Origin: Spirochaetia bacterium | Lineage (GTDB): Bacteria; Spirochaetota; Spirochaetia; Sphaerochaetales; Sphaerochaetaceae | Assembly: GCA_009929055.1 (NCBI GenBank) | Contig: SABI01000106.1 | Coordinates: forward strand, 1 to 8,459 | Length of the DNA stretch: 8,459 bases | Direction: 5' to 3' | Shown here: piece after piece, positions 1 to 5,856 of the stretch | Layout: the number at the start of each line of letters is the position of its first letter | How positions within the stretch are numbered: position 1 is the stretch's first letter | Program-made: the position numbers and the translations under genes | Notes under the pieces: generated by a model | Databases searched by the model: none | What the model saw: only the letters and a program-made list of their open reading frames with translations | What the model was told of the DNA's origin: nothing

Positions 1-1
1 G

Positions 2-136
2 TATAATACCCTTGGCGAAGACGGATTAGCTTCCCTTGAATTTCCCAACGACGAAGATTGTTTCTGTCAAAATTTTCATTCCATATTTTTGTTTGATGGA
101 TTGAGAAATACCCTGCCTGAGAAAAAAAATCTCTAA
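2..136 (+). CDS. Possible C-terminal end of an unidentified protein (5' end outside window)
   Basis: Frame 2 is open from the first base of the window to a TAA at 134-136, giving 44 codons. The translation is mixed and acidic, with LGEDGLASLEFPNDEDC and then a more hydrophobic HSIFLFDGL before a charged tail. I do not recognise the family. Support is limited to the open frame, the higher GC of the first 110 bases compared with the very AT-rich DNA that follows, and an AT-rich inverted repeat just after the stop that could end transcription. An open frame of this length can arise by chance, so this is tentative. If real, the gene runs in the same direction as the large helicase gene but is separated from it by about 300 bases with its own promoter signals. 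Confidence 0.3.
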   Translation, partial: YNTLGEDGLASLEFPNDEDCFCQNFHSIFLFDGLRNTLPEKKNL

Positions 137-162
137 ACTCTATATATGAGATATTTTTTTTC
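122..162. terminator. AT-rich inverted repeat, possible weak bidirectional terminator
   Basis: A run of eight A followed by TCTC at 122-133 can pair with GAGA-ATTTTTTTT at about 148-161, with one bulged base and a loop near 134-147. It lies directly after the stop of the possible left-edge gene. A-tract/stem/T-tract symmetry is typical of bidirectional rho-independent terminators, but the stem has only four strong positions, so the call is weak. Confidence 0.3.
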
Positions 163-200
163 ATTTCCATAATAATTGAATTATAATGCATTATGGAAAT
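163..200. repeat. Perfect 11-bp inverted repeat (ATTTCCATAAT / ATTATGGAAAT)
   Basis: The arm at 163-173 is the exact reverse complement of the arm at 190-200, separated by 16 AT-rich bases. No T run follows, so it is not a standard terminator. It could be an operator for a dimeric regulator, a fold in a leader RNA, or a relic of a small inverted-repeat element. Its centre lies about 215 bases before the TATAAT box of the helicase gene, far for a simple repressor site. Confidence 0.55.
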
Positions 201-371
201 AAAACAATTATAACATTATATTTTGACATAAATGAGCCAAAGGTGGCCTCATGTGATTTTTTAAAATAGAATAGTACTTAGTGAGTTTTATGAAGGAGAT
301 AAAATTAAATATCATCTTCTGCTCCTAAGAATAACATTGATTCATGTAATCAAGGGTGTATAAAAAAGCAT

Positions 372-400
372 CTGTTTTAGTTACTTTACTTTTTTATAAT
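372..400 (+). promoter_or_regulatory. Likely sigma-70 promoter of the RelE-UvrD gene
   Basis: A consensus TATAAT lies at 395-400. The best -35 match is CTGTTT at 372-377, with a 17-base spacer; it is weak. Transcription would start near 407 and give a leader of about 35 bases before the ATG at 441. The poor -35 suggests an activator or low constitutive expression. Confidence 0.45.
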
Positions 401-440
401 TGCTAGACAAATAGAGCCTATGAATTTATGATAGGGCATC

Positions 441-3400
441 ATGGAAAACCCCGCATACTTACTGCTCCTTAATGAAGAGCTAAAGAAAGACTTAACCTCC
501 CTCTCAGTAAAAGAGAAAGAACGAATATATGAAAAATTGTCTTTTTTAGAAAACGGCATGTGGGACGCTGGAGTGAGAGTTAAAAAACTAAAAGGAGCAT
601 CGAACAAAGTCATCTTCGAAGCTCGAGTTAACAAAGGCGACCGCCTCATCTTTACCCTTGGAAGAGATAAAAATCGCACCTGTATCTACCTATGGGCAGT
701 AATTCACCATGACAACATTAGTTCAAAAGCGAGAACAATCTTACCAGATAATGCCCCTTTTCTCAACTTTGAGACCATCAGTGAAGAAACTTTAGATGAT
801 CTATATATCGATGCCTTAAGTGAAGATCTCTTCACACAAGAGTCGATTGAACAGAAAGTGATGGAAGATTATGGACCCCAAAAATGGATGGATATTGGCA
901 ATGAACAGCTAAAAAGACTCTTAGGGAAAAACAACCCTGATTTCTTTGAACTCTTTCTCTACCTCACAGATGAACAACAGGAAGTGCTCAACCTGAAACC
1001 CCCTATACTTCTGTCGGGGACAGCCGGTAGTGGTAAAACCACACTAGCAGTCTACTACCTCCTCAAAGGGAGCTATAGCAAAAAAGATGTATTGTTTGTT
1101 ACCTGCAGCCAATTCCTTAAAGAGTATTCACAAAAACTCTATAAAGGACTCATAGTAGACTCACCTTTAGAAGATAAAGGTGGAAATGTTGAGTTCATAA
1201 TGCTGCGTGAACTCATTCTACGAATACTCTCTGCTAAAAAAATCGAACTAGATCTAAAAAAAGAGGTAGACCTGAAAGGGTTTACTCAGATCTTCAGCAA
1301 ACACAGCTTATCAAAGAAGTACGACCCTGAATTAGTTTGGGAAGAGATTCGCTCCATCATTAAAGGAGCTAATCCCCCCGTAAGTCTTCGCCATTACCAA
1401 TCTCTCATCTCTCGCTACCTACACAATACCCTTACCACTACAAACCTTCGTCAGCTTAAAGACTCACTATTAGCACTAAAGTCGTATGGTTTTATAAAGA
1501 AAATTGAAAGGATTATTGAAAAGAAGAGCACACTTAATAACTTCACCGACTTTGTCCAACACCTCACTATGCCCAATCAACAAGAAAGCGAAACCTTTGC
1601 TTTTATTCTTAGAGAGATCCTACGCATCATAGAGGCAAAAGAGGGCCACCTCACCTCTGCTTTACTCTCTCTTGAGGAATATAATGAACTTGGAAAGAAA
1701 AGGGCTCCTAACTTCCTTTACGACCGAGGGGAGATATATAACATTGCTGTGTATTATCAACAGCAGTTAGAAGCTGAAAATCGTTTTGATGAAATAGATC
1801 TCTGTAGAAAAGCAATAGTGGCCCTTGAACAACTTCAAGAGGGGTTTCAATGGGATTTAGTAGTAAGTGATGAAGTTCAGGATTTTTCAGACATTCAACT
1901 CACTCTCCTTTTTAAACTCTCTAAAAAACCTGGTGAGCTTGTCTGCTTAGGAGACCCTAAGCAGATCATCAACCCTAGTGGATTTCGCTGGGAAGAGCTA
2001 AAAAACCGCTTCTATGAACAAGGGATAGTAGTTCCACCAGTACATCACCTTCATCTCAATTTCCGTTGCATCGGCAGTATTGTCAAACTCTCTAATGCCT
2101 TGCTCAAATTAAAACAACAGCTAGTTGGTATTAGTGGCTACGAGCAGATGGAAGAGTGGAAATTTAATGGACGCCCACCATATCTTATTCATGGGCTTAG
2201 TGAAGGAGAGATGACCAGTGAAGTAGCCTCTACTGCAGCTGGACAGGTAATTTTGGTACGTAGTGATAGTGAAAAACGAAAGTTGATGAAGAGTCTAAAC
2301 ACAGAACTCGTGTTCACCATTCATGAAGCAAAAGGTCTCGAGTTTGATACTGTCCTCCTTTGGAAATTCTCATCTGATGCCAAATCTTTTGATATCTGGA
2401 GAAAGATTCAAGGGGAAAACTACCTCTCACCCGAGCACAATCCTCTAATAAGACATGAAATAAATCTTCTTTACGTAGCAGTAACGAGGGCAAGAAATAC
2501 TCTTCTCATTTACGATGGATCTTCTGTTTCTCCAGTATGGCAAATAGAGACCCTCCACCCTCACGTGTTCTCCTCTAAGGAAAAAGATGCCCTAAAACAT
2601 ATATGGAAAAGGGTGTCGAGTAGAAAAGAGTGGGACAATCAGGGCGACTACTTCTTCAAACGAAAGTACTATAAAGTCGCTAGTGAATGTTATCGTAACA
2701 GCTCAAACGATGAAATGTGTGATGTATGTGAAGCATACATCAATAGAGGTGAGAAAAATTATCTCATCTCTAGCGCCCTCTTTTTTAAGAGAGGAAGAAA
2801 GAGAGAAGCAGCCCAAGATTATGAAGATGGCGGTGTATACGACAAAGCTTTAAAGCTTTGGAAGGAACTGAAACAAAAAGATCGCGCCCTTGTATGTGAA
2901 ATATTCTTGTTAGAAAGTGAAGAAAAATATGAAAAAGCAGCTGACCTATGGGTGAAACACAAACGATTTGACAAGGCTGTAGAGAACTGGAAAAAAGCTA
3001 AAGCATTCTCAAAACTTGGTTCCTATTACGAAAAGTTAAAATCTTACACACTCGCAGGAGAATATTATGTTCTCTCAAGTGAATTTAAAAAAGCCGCCCT
3101 TTGCTACAAGAAACTAAAAGAGTATAAAGTAGCAGGAGAGTATTATGTTAAAAGTGGAGATTATAAAGAAGCTCTCCCCCTTTATATCAAGGCAAAAGCA
3201 ATGAATGAAGTGATTGCATGCTACACAGCTCTTAAAGATTATTACCAGTTAGCCTCCTTGTACGAAAAAAGAAAGGAATATCGAGAGGCAACTAGGGAGT
3301 TCTCCCTTTACGCAAATGTATCAAATAAACACAAGAAGCAACTCATCGAAGAAGCTCATATTATGGAACAGTCTTCTAGAGAGATTATTAAGGCAGCCCT

Positions 3401-4667
3401 TCGCTACGCCTCTGTTGGTAAGCATAAAGAAGCTGCAACTTTATTCGTCAAAAAGAAACTCTACGAGATTGCTGTTGATGAGTATCTACAAGCTGGGGAA
3501 AAAAAAGATGCCGCTATCTACTACACAATCCTTGATAAAAAAGAGGAAGCCATTGAGTTATATGAAGAGATCGGAGACAGAGATTCTCTTTATCAGGTGA
3601 TACATCTTCTTCGCTCTAATTTGAGAAAAGGGGGGCACTATAATCAAAAACTGATGCAAGCCTGTTATGATACTGGTGAACGGTTATTTAGAAATAATGA
3701 GTACAGTAAAGCCCTCTCCCGCTATCTAGCATTGAATGAGCCTGATGGGGTATTTAAGTCTGGTTTACTTGTTACAGGTGACCGCGATGAAGAAGTACTC
3801 GACTATTTCATGCAAATTGATAAAGTTGATAAAGGAATTGAGTTCATAGAAAAGAAAAAGAATATTGTTATCTCTCAGCGCTATATACAGAGCCTTATGA
3901 AGGGTAAGAATATGAGGCTATTAGCAGAGATTCTCCATGGGGAAGAGGACAAGATACTCCTTGAAATTCTTGCAAAACTCTACTCGCAGAAAAATTCCTA
4001 TGATGTATCATCTATCATACTCACCTACCTTAGATCTTTTACAATGCTCTATCAGGTGGAACAAGCACCTAAAGCCTTCATTGACCTTATTATCAACACC
4101 CGCTATCTCAATCATATATTCATGATTGTCAGTAGACGTATTACTCAAGATGAATCATTCATCAAAGAGTGCAAAAAACGACTTTTATCCAAGACTTCTT
4201 CTCATGACACTCTTATAACAACCCTTTGCCAAGAAGAACTACCTCCTGTGTTAGATGCAGTATTACAAGATATTACGATAGATATGGACAACTATTTGCT
4301 ATGTACTCGCTCTTTAAAACGAAATGTAGAAACGCTCAACTTCCTTAAGAAGAACTGTAGTGATTACACCGTGATTGTCGATTTTTGTTATAAAGCCGAA
4401 ATGCCAAAAGAGGCGGCGTTCATTTATGAACAAGAGGGAAAACATAAACACGCAGCTAGGCTCTATTATGAAAGTAAAGATTTTGCTGATGCCTTGCGGT
4501 GCTACACCATATTACGTGATTTACCAGGAACAGCGAAAACGTATGAAGCAATGCATCGCTTTGACGATGCTCTAGCAATATATACTACATTAGGAGCAAC
4601 CTCTGCCATATCGCGGATGAAAAAAAAGATGCAAAAAGAGGGGTATCTCCAAAAAGAACTCTTTTAA
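441..4667 (+). CDS. RelE-like / UvrD-Rep superfamily 1A helicase / TPR-like solenoid fusion protein
   Basis: Three parts are visible in 1408 residues. Residues 1-100 look like a RelE/ParE toxin fold: an N-terminal helical pair, then VKKLKGASNKVIFEARVN, the strand DRLIFTL, and IYLWAVIHHDNIS. Residues about 170-700 form a UvrD/Rep helicase with all expected motifs: Walker A GTAGSGKT (193-200), Walker B DEVQD (477-481), motif III GDPKQ (504-508), NFR (540-542), motif V HEAKGLEFD (628-636) and motif VI YVAVTRAR (678-685). Residues about 735-1400 are Lys/Tyr/Ala-rich helical-pair repeats resembling TPR or clathrin/IFT solenoids. No signal peptide or membrane segment is seen, so it should be cytoplasmic. 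ATG 441 is the first start after an in-frame TAG at 432; the AGGG at 433-436 is close and weak. Classical RelE toxins cleave ribosome-bound mRNA, but catalysis is unproven for this domain. The role is inferred: ATP-dependent DNA or RNA sensing in defence or repair. The gene appears monocistronic. Confidence 0.85.
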   Translation: MENPAYLLLLNEELKKDLTSLSVKEKERIYEKLSFLENGMWDAGVRVKKLKGASNKVIFEARVNKGDRLIFTLGRDKNRTCIYLWAVIHHDNISSKARTILPDNAPFLNFETISEETLDDLYIDALSEDLFTQESIEQKVMEDYGPQKWMDIGNEQLKRLLGKNNPDFFELFLYLTDEQQEVLNLKPPILLSGTAGSGKTTLAVYYLLKGSYSKKDVLFVTCSQFLKEYSQKLYKGLIVDSPLEDKGGNVEFIMLRELILRILSAKKIELDLKKEVDLKGFTQIFSKHSLSKKYDPELVWEEIRSIIKGANPPVSLRHYQSLISRYLHNTLTTTNLRQLKDSLLALKSYGFIKKIERIIEKKSTLNNFTDFVQHLTMPNQQESETFAFILREILRIIEAKEGHLTSALLSLEEYNELGKKRAPNFLYDRGEIYNIAVYYQQQLEAENRFDEIDLCRKAIVALEQLQEGFQWDLVVSDEVQDFSDIQLTLLFKLSKKPGELVCLGDPKQIINPSGFRWEELKNRFYEQGIVVPPVHHLHLNFRCIGSIVKLSNALLKLKQQLVGISGYEQMEEWKFNGRPPYLIHGLSEGEMTSEVASTAAGQVILVRSDSEKRKLMKSLNTELVFTIHEAKGLEFDTVLLWKFSSDAKSFDIWRKIQGENYLSPEHNPLIRHEINLLYVAVTRARNTLLIYDGSSVSPVWQIETLHPHVFSSKEKDALKHIWKRVSSRKEWDNQGDYFFKRKYYKVASECYRNSSNDEMCDVCEAYINRGEKNYLISSALFFKRGRKREAAQDYEDGGVYDKALKLWKELKQKDRALVCEIFLLESEEKYEKAADLWVKHKRFDKAVENWKKAKAFSKLGSYYEKLKSYTLAGEYYVLSSEFKKAALCYKKLKEYKVAGEYYVKSGDYKEALPLYIKAKAMNEVIACYTALKDYYQLASLYEKRKEYREATREFSLYANVSNKHKKQLIEEAHIMEQSSREIIKAALRYASVGKHKEAATLFVKKKLYEIAVDEYLQAGEKKDAAIYYTILDKKEEAIELYEEIGDRDSLYQVIHLLRSNLRKGGHYNQKLMQACYDTGERLFRNNEYSKALSRYLALNEPDGVFKSGLLVTGDRDEEVLDYFMQIDKVDKGIEFIEKKKNIVISQRYIQSLMKGKNMRLLAEILHGEEDKILLEILAKLYSQKNSYDVSSIILTYLRSFTMLYQVEQAPKAFIDLIINTRYLNHIFMIVSRRITQDESFIKECKKRLLSKTSSHDTLITTLCQEELPPVLDAVLQDITIDMDNYLLCTRSLKRNVETLNFLKKNCSDYTVIVDFCYKAEMPKEAAFIYEQEGKHKHAARLYYESKDFADALRCYTILRDLPGTAKTYEAMHRFDDALAIYTTLGATSAISRMKKKMQKEGYLQKELF
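3033..3188 (+). repeat. Two adjacent 78-bp (26-residue) repeats inside the solenoid region
   Basis: Bases 3033-3110 (residues 865-890) and 3111-3188 (residues 891-916) align without gaps. Both begin with KLK-x-Y and contain AGEYYV at the same phase, and the DNA shares near-identical stretches such as GCAGGAG and TATTATGTT. This points to a fairly recent internal duplication of one helical-pair unit. The 26-residue step is shorter than the classical 34-residue TPR. Confidence 0.65.
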
Positions 4668-4892
4668 ATGTGACTGACAAGAAGCCCCTCTAGGGGACGA
4701 AAAACTATAGGTTAACTCATTTCATATCTACCTATACTTCTAATGAATTATCAAGTCTCTATAATTAAAGATGACAATTGTGAGCATACCTATATTTGAG
4801 TGTAACTTTATTTCAAAGTTCACATTTATGTGTTGCAAATCTATCAACATCTATTTTAAGGAAATATCACAAAATTGCATATTCTTGCCACA
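4668..4892. other. AT-rich intergenic spacer with two weak hairpins
   Basis: No gene is supported here. A short stem CCCC-TCTA-GGGG lies at 4685-4696, soon after the helicase stop, but no T run follows it. A longer stem at 4800-4823 (GTG-AACTTT / AAAGTT-CAC, one bulged T, loop ATTTC) is also possible. Either could reduce read-through from the helicase gene, but neither is a textbook rho-independent terminator. The region ends at the putative left end of the IS21-like element. Confidence 0.4.
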
Positions 4893-4924
4893 TGCGGACA
4901 GTCATTCCTGAAACAAGCGGACAC

Positions 4925-4954
4925 TTGCTGACATCGCTATGCCCCTCTTACAAT
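4925..4954 (+). promoter_or_regulatory. Possible promoter of the IS21-like transposase
   Basis: TTGCTG at 4925-4930 and TACAAT at 4949-4954 are separated by 18 bases. The pair overlaps the terminal repeats, the usual place for transposase autoregulation in this family. A GAGG ribosome binding site at 4964-4967 sits six bases before the ATG at 4974 and supports that start. Confidence 0.4.
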
Positions 4955-4973
4955 AGAAAGTGAGAGGTGTAAT

Positions 4974-5270
4974 ATGAGGTGTTCAGATAAAATGATAATC
5001 ACAGAAGTGCTGCGACTGCATGAGCAATTTAATTACTCATTGAGAAAAATTGAGGATTCATCAATGTGCTCCAAAACTACTGCAGCTAAAATTATTAAGT
5101 GCTGCATCGAACTTGGATTAGATTATGAGACAGCAAAAACTTTTTCTAATGAAGAATTAAAGAAGTTAGTTTTCAATGAGCCCGTAGGAAGACCTTCAAA
5201 ATTACTGCCTGACTTTGAAAAAATTCATCAAAAAATCACAAAGGTGACTATCCCTCTGCAATCGAGATGA
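4974..5270 (+). pseudogene. istA: IS21-family transposase IstA, N-terminal fragment only
   Basis: The 98-residue product matches the start of IS21 transposases. It has a helix-turn-helix region (about residues 8-45: EVLRLHEQFNYSLRKIED, then SKTTAAKIIK), the acidic linker FSNEELKKLVF, the proline-rich GRPSKLLPD, and the FEKIHQKI segment that normally leads into the GVTL-x-LLWEEY helix. Homology appears to end near KVT (about residue 90), and the frame stops at 5268. Full IstA proteins are about 400-500 residues with a DDE RNase H-like core; that core is absent. The fragment could bind the element's ends but cannot transpose. A neighbouring frame at 5219-5332 stays open across the break but is not recognisably IstA, so a deletion seems likelier than a simple frameshift. 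Confidence 0.75.
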
Positions 5271-5398
5271 TGTTTTCCAAATATCGCATTGACCAGGTAG
5301 CAATGCTGCGCTACGCACAAAGAAGGAATTAAGTGAAGGAAGTGTTTGGATTCCTTCGTTGTGAGACGACGGTTGAACTTCTGGTTCAGAGATGATAT
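5271..5398. other. Unassigned remnant DNA between IS21 fragment and antitoxin pseudogene
   Basis: No gene is supported. One plus-strand frame (5219-5332) reads HKGDYPSAIEMMFSKYR then IDQVAMLRYAQRRN and stops. It looks protein-like but belongs to no family I recognise and has no start. Minus-strand frames are also open. This is probably debris from a deletion that removed the rest of the IS and part of another gene. Confidence 0.35.
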
Positions 5399-5671
5399 AT
5401 GGTGAAGCTTACCTGTTTCACACGTGAGCATATCGATATAGAGTTCATAATTACACTATCACAGAAATGCAAATATTCTAATAATTGAATTGCTGTAAAG
5501 ACCGCCGCTTTCACCATTTTTGCTACGAAGGTAGCCAGGGAGAAGCGTATCCCTTTTGAGGTAGCTGTCGATCCGTTCTACAGCGAGCAGAACATGGCAA
5601 GACTCAAGAAGTCGATTGCCCAGATGGAGTCGAGTGGAGGCACTATCTACGAGGTGGCTGAACGTGATTAA
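5399..5671 (+). pseudogene. RelB/DinJ-family antitoxin, broken by an in-frame TGA
   Basis: From 5489 the frame reads IAVKTAAFTIFATKVAREK, then RIPFEVAVDPFYSEQN and MARLKKSIAQMESSGGTI. This is the C-terminal half of RelB/DinJ antitoxins: an AF-x-IF helix, the IPFE strand, the DPFYSE-N motif and a terminal toxin-binding helix. A TGA at 5486-5488 stands where the family usually has the Gly of a Leu-Gly pair; GGA to TGA is one substitution. The same frame continues upstream to ATG 5399, giving 90 codons, which matches the usual length of the family. The upstream half is degenerate and only weakly like the ribbon-helix-helix N-terminus. No RelE/YafQ toxin gene follows. The C-terminal identity is firm; the upstream limit is inferred. 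Confidence 0.65.
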
Positions 5672-5732
5672 GGCCTAAACGGACGATACCGGACATCTTT
5701 TTGCAGGAGAAGACGGGATCTCGGGAACCATA
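5672..5732. other. Short unassigned segment after the antitoxin stop
   Basis: This segment contains CGGAC motifs at about 5679-5696 and an open frame whose end reads RPKRTIPDIFLQEKTGSREP, stopping at 5732 immediately before the 23-bp repeats. It could be the extreme C-terminus of a transposase gene of a second insertion sequence ending at about 5810. I cannot confirm this from sequence alone. Confidence 0.3.
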
Positions 5733-5801
5733 GATTTTCACAAGAATCTCCGATAGATTGCCACAAAAGTCTCCGATAGATTGCCACAAAAGTCTCCGAT
5801 G
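5733..5801. repeat. Three tandem 23-bp repeats (consensus GATTGCCACAAAAGTCTCCG + ATA)
   Basis: Units lie at 5733-5755, 5756-5778 and 5779-5801. Units 2 and 3 differ only in the last base; unit 1 differs at a few positions (TT for GC, and G for A). They abut directly with no spacers, so this is not a CRISPR array. Placement just before TTGACA suggests the multiple terminal repeats of an IS21-like element read outward, or an iterated protein-binding site controlling the next gene. Confidence 0.8.
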
Positions 5802-5804
5802 GAA

Positions 5805-5833
5805 TTGACAATATCTAGTTTACTTACCATAAT
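5805..5833 (+). promoter_or_regulatory. Strong sigma-70 promoter of the DUF4143 ATPase gene
   Basis: A perfect -35 TTGACA (5805-5810) and CATAAT (5828-5833) are separated by 17 bases. The -10 box is embedded in a perfect palindrome CCATAATATGG (5827-5837), which could act as an operator. Transcription should start near 5840, only about 17 bases before the ATG at 5857. AAGGA at 5843-5847 is the ribosome binding site, nine bases from the start. Confidence 0.7.
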
Positions 5834-5856
5834 ATGGCAAATAAGGAATTTTAATT

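Larger units (their letters stand above)
137..440. other. AT-rich intergenic region upstream of the helicase gene
   Basis: About 300 bases with no supported gene. It holds the AT-rich hairpin, an 11-bp inverted repeat at 163-200, an imperfect hairpin GAGCCA/TGGCCTC (one bulged C) at about 233-249 followed after seven bases by a T run, and a TATAAT box at 395-400. A 12-codon ATG frame at 290-328 has no convincing ribosome binding site and is not called. The density of dyads suggests a regulatory or decayed mobile region. Confidence 0.5.
4893..5270 (+). mobile_element. Remnant of an IS21-family insertion sequence (left end plus 5' part of istA)
   Basis: The left boundary is placed at TGCGGACA (4893-4900), which recurs as GCGGACAC at 4917-4924, 23 bases further on. 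IS21-family ends commonly carry several short repeats thought to bind the transposase. The element then contains a start region and an IstA N-terminal fragment. No catalytic DDE region, no IstB ATPase gene and no matching right end follow, so about 2 kb is missing and the element is immobile. The exact right limit of the remnant is unclear, near 5240-5270. Confidence 0.65.

Noticed and set aside
223..228. TTGACA as a -35 box
   Set aside because: No acceptable -10 box occurs 16-18 bases downstream.
290..328. 12-codon ATG frame upstream of the helicase gene, considered as a leader peptide
   Set aside because: No ribosome binding site at proper spacing, no attenuator structure, and it is upstream of the TATAAT box.
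386..679. Minus-strand open frame of 97 codons across the start of the helicase gene
   Set aside because: It lies antisense to the well-supported RelE-like coding region and its product has no recognisable motif; a shadow frame.
3316..4575. Several short plus-strand frames inside the helicase gene
   Set aside because: They lie in other phases of the 4.2-kb gene, have Lys/Leu/Ser-rich products typical of shadow translation, and have no ribosome binding sites.
4685..4696. CCCC-TCTA-GGGG hairpin as helicase terminator
   Set aside because: The stem is only four base pairs and no T run follows on either strand.
5228..5431. Minus-strand frame of 67 codons between the IS fragment and the antitoxin
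   Set aside because: No recognisable domain, opposite to identifiable remnants, and it overlaps the 3' end of the IstA fragment. I cannot support it as a gene.
5733..5801. Three near-identical repeats considered as a CRISPR array
   Set aside because: The 23-bp units are directly abutting with no spacers and no cas genes are present.
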